From Oegoconia quadripuncta (taxonomy: Eukaryota; Arthropoda; Insecta; Lepidoptera; Autostichidae), in the NCBI GenBank assembly GCA_949316235.1, contig OX438742.1:36028853-36092852 (forward strand): a stretch of 64,000 bases of DNA, given 5' to 3'. This document shows, piece after piece, positions 20,873 to 33,039 of this stretch. Numbering within the stretch: the stretch's first letter is position 1; the number at the start of each line of letters is the position of its first letter. Made by a program: the position numbers and the translations under genes. The notes under the pieces are model-generated. The model made no database searches and was not told the origin of the DNA. It was given only the letters and a program-made list of their open reading frames with translations.

Positions 20873-21299
20873 TATATACTTAAAAATGTGAGTGTAAATT
20901 TTTTATTTCTTATTGGCGCAATAATTATATTTACTGTATTTCAAATCATATTCAATTAGTCCTTGTCCTATGTCAATGATGAAAATTTATGTTAAACATT
21001 AATTTGTAATAATTGGCTAGATTTTTGACTCTAGATTACCAAACTGTAGTAAGTTACCCCATTATCATTGCTAAGAAACCTTTATTAGTAATTACGTGCT
21101 TTAAAATTAAATAGATAAGGCCTTAATGAAAATTCCATCACAATATTTTGTCAGATGTTGAAGTTTGACTTATAAATGGTTAATATAATGTTATGAAGCT
21201 GATACTTCCTTCTACAGCAGCATAAACAAAATCTAATTTAATAAGTTTCAAGTAGGTATTTTTGTCTCTCTTTTAGCAATATCATTGTAGTTTTCATTG
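20873..21299. other. 3' flank of REXO1
   Basis: AT-rich. No canonical AATAAA was found close to the stop codon; an ATTAAA variant is at about 21104. No other feature seen. Confidence 0.4.
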
Positions 21300-21935
21300 C
21301 AGAACCATTCTATTGTGTTTATAGCCCAGAAACAATACGTTTAGACCTCGGGAAAACCCATAATCGCGATTTAATAAATTGTTGTAAATGTAGTAACAAT
21401 TGCTAAAAATTAGGCATTTGTAAGAAACGCAAGTACCTATATATTTTTCCAAATAAGTTAAAGTTGATAATTGTTTCTTTAAAAAAATATCCTCAAGTAA
21501 TGGGTATTTCTTTTGATTCAAAACATTTAGGGAAATTATTGTTACAAAATATTAGTTCTCATTTTTATTTCTTCAGCAATGCAGACGATGACATGACAAC
21601 ATTTTCAGCTAAAACACATGCATGCCTAACTATAACATGCTTAGTTTTTATCTATCAATAAGTTAACTGTGTTTAACAAGTCTACCTAATTAAATATCAG
21701 TTAATATTTATTGTTATTAAAATACAAATTAATAATAGGGTTTTCTAAAAAAATGTAGACTGAGCTATAATTTTATTTGGCTTAGCTATCAAAATTACAT
21801 CTCTAATATGAAAAATGAAAATGATTTATTGTGTAATCATAATTTTCAATACAGTACTTGATTGTTGAGGACCCCTATTAAGTAAATAAATACCTGTACC
21901 AGGAGTCCTCGAATATACCTCTATAAGATGTATAA
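21300..21935. repeat. Unclassified repeat U1, copy 1
   Basis: Collinear with 39245-39795 over about 550 bp. Shared words include AATTAGGCATTTGTAAGAAA, TTACAAAATATTAGTTCTCA, TTTTCAGCTAAAACACATG, TAAGTTAACTGTGTTTAACA, GGGTTTTCTAAAAAAAT and ATACCTCTATAAGAT. Copy 1 has about 90 extra bases near its end. No coding capacity and no inverted ends. Confidence 0.75.
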
Positions 21936-23391
21936 GTCGGCACAGCATGTCAATTAGGGCCAATCCTAACGTGGAATGCAAAGAAAATCGCGCTATGGGT
22001 GAGGCTTATGTCCAATAGTAGACTGCTATGATAGCTGTTGATAACCAATACAAAGTAATTGATCCACTACGTGCTCCTCGGTGTTAACTGCGCTGATACC
22101 GCTTTTCATATCCTCGTGGGAATTTTGCTAAATCGTTTCTTAGTGCGCTCGAAGGTAATCTTTTAAAGGAACATTTGCCAAATTTTAAAAACATCCAAAC
22201 CGATTCAGAGATAGGGAACGAGACGATGGTAGCCGTACCAGGTAATTTTTTTTACGATTGATCGGAACAAATTTGCTGTTTAGCTTGTTTCGCTCGCTAG
22301 ATTTGGTACCACGTAAGCTCCCTAGAAGTAAATTATGGTAACTCGATACGTGTATCCATTAGACGTTTATCCCCATAACCTTACTTCAGGGCGCTCACGT
22401 GGATCGACCTCGAAGCGTAACATTGCCAGTATAATCTGAGCTACCGTGCCTTATAGCGCGCCCATACAACGCATAGACGTCCAAATGTTGAAATGTTACG
22501 TCTGATGTGCTGTCGACTGTACCAAAGTCACCGATCGAACGCCAAAACTTTTTACCTGGTATAACGGCGTTCTTTGCCAATTTTTGCCGATTCTATTATA
22601 ATGAGTATCGAGAATTCTATGCATTGTTATATCTAAGATAGATAGATCTAGCACTTACTATTTTGACTAGGATATTTCGTTGTGCATGATGTTGTCTCAT
22701 AATGCACATATTTGAACACATTGTTTGTTCGAAGTTAGTCCAAGTTATCTATCAATACTAAATTTAATATTGACTTCGCCTATCGACGACTTTATTTTTA
22801 AATAAATCCGCTAGGTACGAGTGAGGCCAACTTTCCTTAGGTCTCGTACAATGATAATTTAATGTGCTTATGTTTAATAATCATACAGTCTGTGCCAATT
22901 TTTTACCGTGTTTGACCTGACAGATAGAGAATATTGTTTTAGTAATAAAGCTGCGTTATACAGTATGTAACATACTCTTTGACCCTTTGGATACAGAGCC
23001 TATCAAGGCGATTTTATATCATTTAAACTTTACTCAAAACTTATTATTATTAAACTATAATTTATTGTTATTTATATACAGGTTAGATACCTAGGGTTCA
23101 TTGTATAATAAATAAATACCCCATAATAATCATAGTAAGTATCTATGTTAAGCTAAATATACTTAGCCTTCTAAATACTGCAATAAGTAGAGATACCTAT
23201 TTATGTGTAAGTAAATTTATTTTTAATTAGTGTATGTTTTATTTCTATTCTATTTCTGGGTACACGCACATTTCCCAGTTGGGTATCACTTATGAGTGCT
23301 GAGTGCGACGAAAAGCCGGTGGGCGGACACTCGTCTCTAACAAAAATTAGCACTTCCTAAATCGAAAACTATTTAAGATAACCTGTAATAA
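21936..23391. other. Intergenic, no gene seen
   Basis: 22380-22600 is GC-richer but has stops in all frames beyond a short minus-strand frame. No family was recognised. Confidence 0.5.
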
Positions 23392-24673
23392 TAGGTCTTT
23401 ACCTATGAAATTGCCGTTCTGCAGTACTGGCCATTTCAAATCAAAATATTTTTTGTTTGGCTAAGAATTCTAATATCAAATTAATTTTATATTAAAAACA
23501 TGGAATTCTTTTTCCAAAAGTAGTCATTTGTTTATTGATTAGTGTTACATTTTCATCGCATTTCAATCTTTTTCGTCATCATGGATACGTTAAAAATTCG
23601 AGTAATTATGGAATATGAGTACCGTCGTGGCAGCAACGCGGCACAAGCGGCACGCAACATCAACGATGTTTACGGAGCTAACACTACAAACCAACGCACC
23701 ACCTGTTATTGGTTTGCTCGCTTCCGTTCTGGGAATTTCGACCTGAAAAATGAAATTCGCGGTCGTCCGAAGACTTTGGTCGACAATGACGAATTTAAGG
23801 CGATTGTGGAAGCTGATGCTACACAATCTACGGCTGAATTAGCAGCAGCTTTCGACGTTAGCGTCAAAACAATATTGGTCCATTTGCGTCAAATTGGCAA
23901 GGTAAAAAAGCTTGACAAATGGGTGCCCCACGAACTCAATGATCGCCAGCGCGAAGTACGCGTCGAGACGTGGCTTGCACTGCTCAACAGGACACACAAA
24001 TGAAGGAATTTTGAATCGCATTGTTACCTGCGATGAAAAATGGATTCTGTTTGATAACCGCAAGCGCTCAGCAAGTTGGTTGGATCCTGGTTCAGCACCT
24101 AAACAATGCCCTAAACGAAAACTTACCCCTAGAAAAGTGATGGTCACTGTTTGGTGGTCTAGCGCCGGTGTGATTCATCACAGCTTCTTACCAAACGGGA
24201 TGAGCATTACTGCAGATGTGTACTGTGAAGAAATGAACACAATGATGGAGAAGCTGGCACATCTCCAACCGGCATTGGTCAATCCCTCCTCTCCGCTGCT
24301 CCTGCACGACAACGCGCGACCTCATACTGCACATCAGACGGTCTCCAAGTTACAAGAACTGGGGTTGGAAGCTCTCCGTCATCCGCCCTACTCACCAGAC
24401 CTTGCCTACAGACTACTACTTTTTCCAGAATTTAAATAACTTCTTGGCAGGAAAAAAATTCAATACCCGAGAGGCAGTACAAAATGCCTTTGAAGAATTT
24501 GTTGCCTCCCGTCCAGCTGATTTCTTTAAGAAGGGCATCAATAAACTGCCACTGCGTTGGCAAAGATGCATTGATTGCATGGGTGATTACTTCGATTAAT
24601 ACAAATAAAAATATATGAAAAAAATTCGTTTAAATTTTTTCATACAAAACGACAATTTCATAGGGAAAGACTA
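23392..24673 (+). mobile_element. Mariner element, copy B
   Basis: Same family as 11728-13007, opposite orientation. The left end GGTCTTTACCTATGAAATTG and the right end (reverse GTCTTTCCCTATGAAATTG) are flanked by TA. 1282 bp. Apart from a few changes the two copies are nearly identical. Confidence 0.92.
23581..24599 (+). pseudogene. Mariner transposase (DD34D), doubly frameshifted copy B
   Basis: The frame starts at ATG 23581 and carries the same 2-base frameshift as copy A near 23990-24005, between the HTH region and the catalytic domain. The first two catalytic Asp are readable (TCDEKW, LLHDNARPH). A further loss of GC at about 24406 breaks the frame between PYSPDLA and the third Asp (PTDYYFF). 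Unlike copy A, the penultimate region keeps the Trp codon. The inferred ancestral length is about 340 codons. Inactive as it stands. Confidence 0.9.
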
Positions 24674-24679
24674 AATATT

Positions 24680-24940
24680 TTTGACAACCTATCCAACGAT
24701 ACCCCACACATTGGGTACAAAAATAAAACATAATTCACCTCCACATTCGTGTAGGGATGAATATCACATTTTTATCATCTTAAAAAAAATTCTAGATCAA
24801 TGTGAATTGTTACTCATGCCAAATTACAGCTTTCTAGTAGGGCCTAAGAGCCTTTGAGCTAAGCCTCGGACAGACAGACATGACGAAATAGATATATAAG
24901 GCTTCCATGTTGATTACGAAATCCTAAAAATGAACCTAAA
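24680..24940. repeat. Dispersed repeat beside mariner copy B
   Basis: CCAACGATACCCCACACATTGGG and GAGCTAAGCC..GGACAGACAGACATG are the same repeat that hosts mariner copy A at 11500-11727 and 13008-13112. Confidence 0.6.
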
Positions 24941-25182
24941 ATTACAATATATGTAGGGTATGTATGGTGGACCATGATATAGTGTAATGAACCACATAGG
25001 TACATGCAGCCGCAGGACGGCCATAACACTTCTAGTATACGCGCGGCTGCGGGTCTCTTGTCTTATATATGAAAATCTGTGGCAGTCCTATGAATTTAAA
25101 TCCAATTCTATACCCTAGGATAAGCCGTTTTTTTATTTAAGAAAAAATGTGAGAAATGGGTTTTTGGTAAAAATCTTTATAT
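24941..25182. other. Short intergenic stretch with small-MITE relative
   Basis: GCAGGACGGCCATAACACTT..TATACGCGCGGCTGCGG at about 25010-25055 resembles one side of the small inverted-repeat element at 40427-40525. Otherwise nothing seen. Confidence 0.4.
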
Positions 25183-25560
25183 TAGGTCCTTACCTATGAA
25201 ATTAGCGTTTTGTATGAAGAATTTCATTAAAACTGTTGTCTCCATACAAACATTTTTGATTTTTTTTTCGGGGACGGTAAATCCAAATTTAGCTAAACTT
25301 TGTGTGTATTATCGGTTAACATTAAGTTAATTTTTAAAAGTAACCGCTTTATAAAAGTTTCAGCGAATCTAACAAATGATTATGGGAAGCACATGAAAAG
25401 AGTTCTGTTAAAATTTTTTTAATAAAATTTTAACAGAACTTTGAAATGGTATTCCATTTTCCAAATAAAAAACAAATTTGGATATAGCTTTGAAAATCGC
25501 AGGAATTGGTACATATGATTAACGAAGAAAAAAAACTCCAATTTCATAGGTAAAGACCCA
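25183..25560. mobile_element. Mariner-related MITE
   Basis: The ends TAGGTCCTTACCTATGAAATT and reverse TGGGTCTTTACCTATGAAATT are the terminal repeats of the mariner family seen in copies A and B, but the 378-bp interior has no transposase. The interior includes a perfect hairpin, with 17-bp arms at 25401-25417 and 25424-25440. Confidence 0.8.
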
Positions 25561-25611
25561 ATATTCCTAATCTCTCGAAAGCTACTGAATTTTAGCCATA
25601 CATATTGTTGC

Positions 25612-25920
25612 CTTAGGATCATCATCACCAGCCCGTAAACATCCCACTGCAGGGATATAGGCCTCGTATAAAGAGGGAGTATGGAGCATAGTCCACCACG
25701 CTGGCCCAATGCGGGTTGGAGACTTCACATGCCTTACAATTTTTATTTCTCATGAGGTTTCCTCACGATGTTTTCCTTCACCGTTTAAGAGCAGTGGGAT
25801 AAATGCACATACTTAATTAAATAAAATTTAAAACTCATTGGTACTGCCTGGGAATCGAACCCGGAATTCAGTAACCCTGTGCATGAAACAACGTGTTTTG
25901 TGCTGCGTGCATCCCACCTG
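25612..25920 (-). repeat. SINE-C, tRNA-derived
   Basis: Shares with 9306-9632 the GGGAGTATGGAGCATAGTCC, GCCCAATGCGGGTTGGAGAC and TTCCTTCACCGTTTAAGAGC blocks and a CATCATCACC tail. The B box GGTTCGATTCCCAGGC is on minus. Confidence 0.75.
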
Positions 25921-27039
25921 GTCTAGCGAGCAACTACCATGGACGCTAGTGCACTAGGCAATTTTATGTTTTTGCTAGGTAAGTGGTAACTGTAAGTGTA
26001 AAAAAATGCGACGACGCTCCGCTGAACATCCAAAGTGTGCCCCTGGTGGTAGAACCGGTAAATTTTGTATGATCTGTAGTGCTCCTTTGGTGGTTTGGTG
26101 GAGCACATCTTATGTCATTATATTTATGGTTCCACTTTACCCCTACAAAGGATGGAACACATGATGACCATTTTATTTGCACTCGACTCTGAAGAGTACT
26201 TCAAATACCTAAATTATAGTATCTCTATAATAAAATCTACTTAGAACTACTAATATGCATAGTCTTTGTTATCATCAGTCATACGAGTCAATGTCAGTGA
26301 TATTAATATAATTGTTAATTATCAATTGTTTTAGTTGTCCCTCCAATGTGTTCATAACTTAAAAGAAGCACGACAGGTAACTCAAAAATTTCCCTTCTGA
26401 ACCACTAAAGGGGCACAAAGGAGCATTCGAATTTATCTGTCGTAAAAAAAGCAACTGAACCGATTGCACTGAAATTGCAATGGGACCAATTTGACCCTTT
26501 CATTTACAAAAAGAATCACGTGAATCAACCGCCAAATCTAGGAGATATAGGTGTACCTATATACATAAAAAACATACAAACGGCCGAATTGAAGTCGGTT
26601 AAAAATTGCAATTGCACAAAGGACCAAATGACTTAAATTAACCATTTTTACTTTTCCCAAACCTAATGGTGCTGACATTTCTGATACTATTACGAACTTA
26701 TTGCAGCAACTAAAATATAAGCCCGAGGACTCTGATACCATTCCCGTAGTACTCTCCGACCGGCCCGTGCGTTCATCATCGTCATCATCTGACGCTGATG
26801 TGATTTGATTAATGTTTTAAAATTAGTTTTTGTTTAGAACGTGTTTTAATGCTATTAATTTAAAGTTTGTTATGCGTAGATATATGACACTGAATAAATA
26901 CTTTTTCTTTCTTTATTTTTTTTTTGTTTTGGCTAATGTAAAATGGGTCAACATGGGAATTATTATTATAATAAATTAATATATATATTATACATAATTA
27001 TACATGAATAAAATGAAAATAGAATATTGTCAGTAAATT
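25921..27039. other. Intergenic, no gene seen
   Basis: Contains simple T-rich and TA-rich stretches near 26900-27000. No coding frame or structured repeat could be supported. Confidence 0.5.
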
Positions 27040-27290
27040 TTTTAAGCATGGCGGTTTTGTACTGTCTGCAATCACACCTGATATTTAGTGAAAATGAAGC
27101 GCTTACCTGGTACCTCGAACTTAATTTGGTGAAATGGTTATTTCATCTCAAACGGCCGGATCAAAGCAAGACTAGCAACGCCACTACTTGGCTGCGGCAT
27201 ACTTAAGATAAGATGATAGTACCTATAGCTATGGCATAGGCGGATGGCCTATGCCATATGACAATGATATTTGCATATGAACCAAACCAA
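27040..27290 (-). repeat. SINE-A, strongly diverged copy
   Basis: CAATCACACCTGATATTTAG, CTTAAGATAAGATG and ACCAAACC keep the order of SINE-A. The head is lost. Confidence 0.55.
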
Positions 27291-27404
27291 CATTGAAAGT
27301 CCAAATTACAATAGTACAAACTTTTTGTCGTATATCTTATCAAATACACTACTGCTATCGTAATAAAAATTAACCAAAAACAATAAATTAAAAATAATAT
27401 TTGT

Positions 27405-27697
27405 TTTTTATGCACGACGGGTTCGTACTTGACCTCAATCACACCTGATGTTAAGTGAAGATGAGGTCGAAGGTTGAAGCGTACTGACCCGGAAACCCCA
27501 ACCACAACAATGCCATTATCATTGCTGCTTTACGACAGATTTAGATAAGATGGTGGTTAGCTAGCCAGGCGGACATTTAAAATGGTGGTAGACCAACCAA
27601 ACCGAGTACTAAAACATGTACCCCGCTGGGGATCGAACGCGTGACCTCCGAATCGTAAACCGATGTTGTTTACATTGAGCCACGGAGGTTGTTAAAC
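27405..27697 (-). repeat. SINE-A
   Basis: TGCACGACGGGTTCGTACTTG through CGCTGGGGATCGAACGCGTG and ACATTGAGCCACGGAGG. The tRNA-like head is at the right on minus. It has a short internal deletion around the ACCGGAACACAAC block. Confidence 0.85.
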
Positions 27698-27718
27698 ACG
27701 GAGGCGGTTAAATATTTT

Positions 27719-27756
27719 GATCGTACGCAGCATTTTATTAAATGCTGCGTACGATC
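27719..27756. repeat. Perfect hairpin, 17-bp arms
   Basis: GATCGTACGCAGCATTT at 27719-27735 and its exact inverse at 27740-27756, with a 4-base loop. It lies 20 bp after a SINE-A copy. Confidence 0.8.
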
Positions 27757-27833
27757 TTATATTTAAGAGGCTTATGTCCGCGACTGTACGTCTTTTAACC
27801 ATGTGTTTTGCGCAAAAAATAACGAACGAACGA

Positions 27834-28050
27834 ACGTTCGAGAATTGAATGTAACAATTTGATCAGGTTACACGTGTTAATCCAATATGGAAAAGAACCT
27901 AAGTGAAATTTCTGTTTAAATACTATAGCTAGAACCCACTCAGGACTTTTGAGCACAAATTCAGTCACTGGACGCGTTAATTCTGGGTTAAAGTTCCAAC
28001 AGAATAAGGTGCTCTGTTCTTGTGGAATTACGAGATCTTGTTTGTGCTAC
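27834..28050. repeat. Direct repeat pair, copy a
   Basis: Collinear with 28300-28510: CGTTCGAGAATTGAA, GTGTTAATCCAATATGGAAA, GAGCACAAATTCAGTCACTG, GTTAATTCTGGGTTAAAG and GTTCTTGTGGAATTACG. Noncoding duplication about 466 bp apart. Confidence 0.8.
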
Positions 28051-28299
28051 CGTGAATCAAGTAATACCTATGTACTTCTCAGAAACGACCTGCAGCCCGA
28101 ATTCGGATTTTTGGCCAACCGGGTCGAGCATACCTATTTCGTCTCCAGTAAACACAGACCAACCAGTTGATGAACGAAACTACTTACCCCCACAGAACTA
28201 CTATATTAATTCTGTGACAGAACCAAACTGCCCATTTGTCTATGGCCCATGCATAATATTTTATTTCGAATTATCTTTGTGCGGGAATGTAAAGTACCT

Positions 28300-28510
28300 A
28301 CGTTTGAGAATTCAACGCAACTTAATTTGGTCGGGTATCAGTGTTAATTCAGTATAGAAAAGTAATGAAGGGAAATTTCTCTTTAAACTTACTACAGCTA
28401 TACAGCTCCTCAAGCACAAATTCGGTCATTGGACGCACTAGTTCTGGGTTAAGGTTCTAACAGAATAAGATGCTCCGTTCTTGTGGAATTATGCGATCTT
28501 GTTTGAAGCA
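28300..28510. repeat. Direct repeat pair, copy b
   Basis: Second copy of the 27834-28050 segment, diverged by many substitutions, for example GCACAAATTCGGTCATTGG and CTAGTTCTGGGTTAAGG. Confidence 0.8.
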
Positions 28511-28548
28511 CTACTCCCAGGCTGATGCTGTAGATGTCCAGAGGCTCT

Positions 28549-28686
28549 ACCGCCTAACTGAAAGCTATAGCGATAGCCATAGCAATGCACTGTCTGTCTT
28601 GGTCATTGTGTTACAATATGTCAAGGACGGATAGTGCATTGACGTCATAAACGATAGCAATTCCCAAAGCAATTGAGTTAGGCGGT
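28549..28686. mobile_element. Small MITE-like element
   Basis: The left end ACCGCCTAACTGAAAGCTATAG and the reverse of the right end (ACCGCCTAACTCAATTGCTTTG) are inverted copies. Interior CAATGCACTGTCTGTC also pairs imperfectly with GACGGATAGTGCATTG. 138 bp, no coding capacity. Confidence 0.7.
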
Positions 28687-30546
28687 CTGACAGCTGGAGT
28701 AGGCCACAGTATGTAGAGAGATGAGGATGAGCCGGATCTTTGAGTCGTTGTCAGTGACAACTATTTTAAAAAGGTATCACGTTCACAAACTATTAGACAC
28801 GTACACAAAATAACTTTTATATTGGTAAAAAGGAATAAACTGAATTTATTAGTTTTGTAGTTCAAACAATAAATAGAAAAGTATACGTCCAGTCTTTGTA
28901 ACGGTAAATTATAATCTCAATAAACAAAAGATACAGAGACAGAAAGAACAGGCATAATTCAAATTTTGAATTTAAAATATTCGAAAAAGAAACAAACAAG
29001 GAGAATACTGATTATAGAGAACCAACGAGGCGCATGGCGTCTCGTTAAATGTTTATGCTACTGTGACCTCTAGGCAACGAATCCTCTAGGACCAACGGAA
29101 ACTACTGGACAAGGAATTCTGATTTGTGGGCACAATTAATCATAAATTGATTATCTACTAATTAAGTGGGGTGTCGGGAAGAAAGGGATAAGGGGCAAAC
29201 CGTCTGCTCCGCGTGCTAGTTGGTGTGGACGCAGGCTTACTACTATTATATATAGAGAAAGATCTCTCGAACCATTCGCGTGTATCGAGTAAAATGTGGT
29301 CGATACGAGAAAGTGGCCGACTTTTGAAACTGTTTCTCAGCTACATACGTATACAGGACCCACCTGTCGTGTTCTTACAACACGATTTGTAAATATTGTA
29401 CATAGCAACACTGAAACTACTTGGTGAGTAACTTCAACGCATAGACTATAATGACTGCTCGCATAGTTTAAAAGTAATGGCCGCGCGCGTTGTAACTTTA
29501 TTGGCGGTTAATCATTTTCATACAGTTAAAGTAGTGCAATCATTGAATTAAGATCACATCGCCGTGGGACGAGCGACCCTGTAACAAAGCTAAGTGCCTT
29601 AGGTTTACTCAGCATAATATTAATTGCAAATCGTTCTTATACGTACCTTTTCAGATCATGATGAATGAGTGTGTCTCGTTGAGACTTAGGGACCTAGCAA
29701 TGTGGGTTCCGGATGCGGTCCGTTACGAGAACCCTTGTCGGTGGTCCGGTCTCCGTGGTGGGACCGGGCAGAGAGTACCTACCGAACCGTCTGGCACAGT
29801 CGAGCCTTAAAGATTAGGGCTGCCAGTTTCAAAGTATATCCAAGCTATAGGCATGGATTCCCCGGGGGTTGCGGCGTGGCCGGCTCGTGTAGAGCCGCGG
29901 TGGGGTCCAGGTGGGCCTCAACGTAGGGTGGCGTCACGACATTACCGTGAACACCTAGGCCAAGAAATAAACGCCAACGAAAAGTCTAGGTCAGAATAAT
30001 ATGTGTAAATATGCATTAAAGTAAAATAGGTAAATCTAAGACACTTGGGGCTCACAGGAGTCATATTCTATTTAACTCAACAGGTAGCAACCATGATGAA
30101 GGCACAGACAAAGGGAAGCAACCGGATAGCCCCCCGGTGCTGGATACAGATGCTGGACGAGAGCAGAGTCCATGTAACAATGTAAGGTATGAGTCACAAT
30201 ATATATAATAACTTGCCCGCTGTATACTCTCATTATAAATAATATCGCGACATGCCCTTAAGATTCAGCTAAAGCCTAATCACCCTCAAATTAATTGAAG
30301 GGCGGTTGCCGCGACACCACCAATTCAAATTTTTCTCTACTAGTCACAAATGCAAGCACTAATTGTTTGTCTAAGCAGAATAGATGGAGCATGCTTCGTT
30401 ATCGCTTGACGGAAATCGGTACGGCTGGCGAGCGTGGCTCCAGCAGGACCACCGTTATAACGAAATATCTGCCTACTGGAGCACAAATTCTGATTTTTGG
30501 GCACTAATGGAGCATTAATTATTGGTATTATTTAGGAAGCGAACTG
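28687..30546. other. Intergenic; GC-rich block at 29690-29950
   Basis: No gene recognised. 29690-29950 is far more GC-rich than its surroundings (TCGGTGGTCCGGTCTCCGTG, CCGGGGGTTGCGGCGTGGCC), with one 74-codon frame of no known family. It may be the 5' part of a retroelement. Confidence 0.4.
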
Positions 30547-31299
30547 TAAGGGCCGGCGCCCACTGCCGTCACGGCACGGCGTGTCATGACAAAGGATTTT
30601 ATTACTATAAATAAGTTATTTTGAATCTTATTTCAATGAGTTTAGAATTCATGTTACTTTATTTCGATACCACGATGCAGCGACTTGCCGCGTTACTATT
30701 AATTATTCTGTGGCCGCGTGAAGCTGCGGCATAACGCGACGCGCCGCTGGATGTTGCGGCATGACGTGACGTGAAATTATGCACCCAGAATTGTCTTTTC
30801 ATCAAATCAGCCGTTCTTATTTGTCTCTCTTCATCTTCAACTGGAAGTGCTATTAATACTAAATCCCAGTCAACTTATTTTGAATCTTATTTCAATGAGT
30901 TTAGAATTCATGTTACTTTATTTCGATACCACGATGCAGCGACGTGCCGCGTTACTATTAATTATTCTGTGGCCGCGTGAAGCTGCGACATAACGCGACG
31001 CGCCGCTGGATGTTGCGGCATGACGTGACGTGAAATTATGCACCCAGAATTGTCTTTTCATCAAATCACCAGTTCTTATTTGGAACTCTTCATCTTGAAC
31101 TGGAAGTGCTATTAATACTAAATCCCAGTCAACCATAATGGCACAACCAACTTAGAATCCGTGCGGAGCAAAACTGATTGATGCGAGAGTGGCTGCTCTT
31201 TCAGCAGGATGCCACGGCATGCCACGGAACGCCGCGGGATGCCGTAGCACAACCTGCCGTGCCATGCTGTGCCACGCCGGCAGTGGGCGCCGGCCCTTA
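30547..31299. mobile_element. DNA transposon with GC-rich inverted ends and an internal tandem duplication
   Basis: A perfect 22-bp inverted terminus (TAAGGGCCGGCGCCCACTGC ...) sits at both ends. The interior is two tandem copies of a 259-bp unit, about 30616-30874 and 30875-31133, that differ at only a few bases. The element codes for no transposase. Superfamily unclear: TAA/TTA next to GGG could suggest PIF/Harbinger, but a clean target duplication was not seen. Confidence 0.85.
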
Positions 31300-33039
31300 T
31301 GGTGGTCCTGCTTGGGTCACATACACTGTTCTGATATATATCACTGCAAATTATTTCACGTTACATTCTCGAACCTATTAAAATACTTAGGTACGAAATA
31401 TAATAAGCTTTTTTTAGTAAGTATTAGTGAGTGTTGTGTACACGTAATAAGCCAAATGTAACGCATGTCATAGTCATATTTTCTCTATTTTGTACTAATT
31501 TTAATTAGGTAATACCTACATGCAGGGTATAAAACATTAGACAACATGCTTATATGGGCTAATTCAATATCGATAATAATGAAAAAGAAAAATACTGTCA
31601 TTTTTTAAATTATATTTGTATAAAAAGTAACTGAAACTATAAATAACTTCTGTATTATTTAAGTACATATACCGAATTTTGCAAGTAGAGTAGGTACCTA
31701 TTCTTATTTTGCCGGTATTAAACATGAAGGGAAATAATATATCAGTTAACGCTTTGGAGCATTTTTTTTTAATTCGTAACCGAACTGGGTTTTTATTAAG
31801 TAGGTATGAAAAATTTGGAAAAACAATTCGAATCGTTTCATGGTACCTACCTAAAATTAAGAAAAATACAGATGTAAAATTGAGGTTCGAAATTATAAAA
31901 GGTAGGCCCCCGAATTTCTATCTCGAGCCATTGTAGTGGCTTACGGGCCACATTAACCCCGCAGCTATAATTTTATTACTAAAATCCTAGTATTTTCATA
32001 CTTTTGGTCGATTAATGATTAGGTTGGGAACCGACTACTGGTTATGCTCCAAGTATAGTACTCCTATTTTTCATCTGGAACTGTCGCCTATTAATGAAAA
32101 AATATATTAAGTTTGTAGCTACATAAAGTTTTAAAACACTCCGGCATAAAAGTTAATATCAGGCAAGTAGCCCAGGGAAGCGGCTTTAAGGGCTAAATAC
32201 CCCTCCATAAACCCAAAATGTCACCCAAAATCTGTTCATTCTCCTGCTCGTGAGTAATTTGAAGTGTAACCTACCACAACCATAACATTAAGCTCTGATT
32301 GAAAAATCTGTCAATGTCCGGCTGTTTGGTATTCCAAAATATTGTTTTTTATTTTAACTTAATTAAACTAATAAAATAACCATTTCTTCTCTCACAGTGA
32401 AAAAAATCGCTTCAAGGATTAAGCTTGTATAGTTAGGGAGCTTGCATTTTAATAAAATGCTTTTAAAACCAAAAATAATATTTTACTAGAAGATAAAATA
32501 TTACACATAATTAATTATACTTACGTAAAAATACCATTGGAACACGTTAAGACTTTAAAACTTTTAGTTTTAATAAAGAAAATTCTGCTACAATATTTCA
32601 GAGAACATCCATTGGGACAGTTTCTTATCATTTTATAATAATCAATTCGAGAACATTCGAGCAACAGAAATGCAACTCATATCTAAGTATGTTTTAAAAG
32701 CCATCTACACCAACAAAGGATCCCCCAGTAACTGCGCTGCTTTTATAATTATTAATTATTCTATTTTAGATTTAGACATGCTTGTTAATATAAATAAATT
32801 AACAAAAGTTACAAATTATGGTTAAGATGTTAAAATAAAATCCAATCAAACCCTACTTAATCAATGGGCAGCTCATAGCAAAAAAACAAACTTCATTCCT
32901 ACCCAAGTCATTACCCACACTATATACATATTTTTCATCTTCTGGTAGATTCCTTTCGCCGAACATCAATTGTATAAGTTTCTTCTTTATTGCACACGAA
33001 ACTGTATGTTAACTTTTTTGCATATCCATATGCATACAG
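31300..33039. other. Intergenic, no gene seen
   Basis: 31970-32017 (TTTTATTACTAAAATCCTAG ... TGGTCGATTAATG) is half of a MITE like 5970-6243. A 75-codon frame at 31709-31936 begins with a non-ATG codon and has no recognisable family. Confidence 0.45.

Noticed and set aside
22395..22580. 61-codon minus frame
   Set aside because: No family, no splice partner, and flanking frames are full of stops.
29702..29926. 74-codon frame in the GC-rich block as a gene
   Set aside because: No recognisable motif, and its Arg/Trp/Gly-rich composition is typical of a chance frame in GC-rich DNA.
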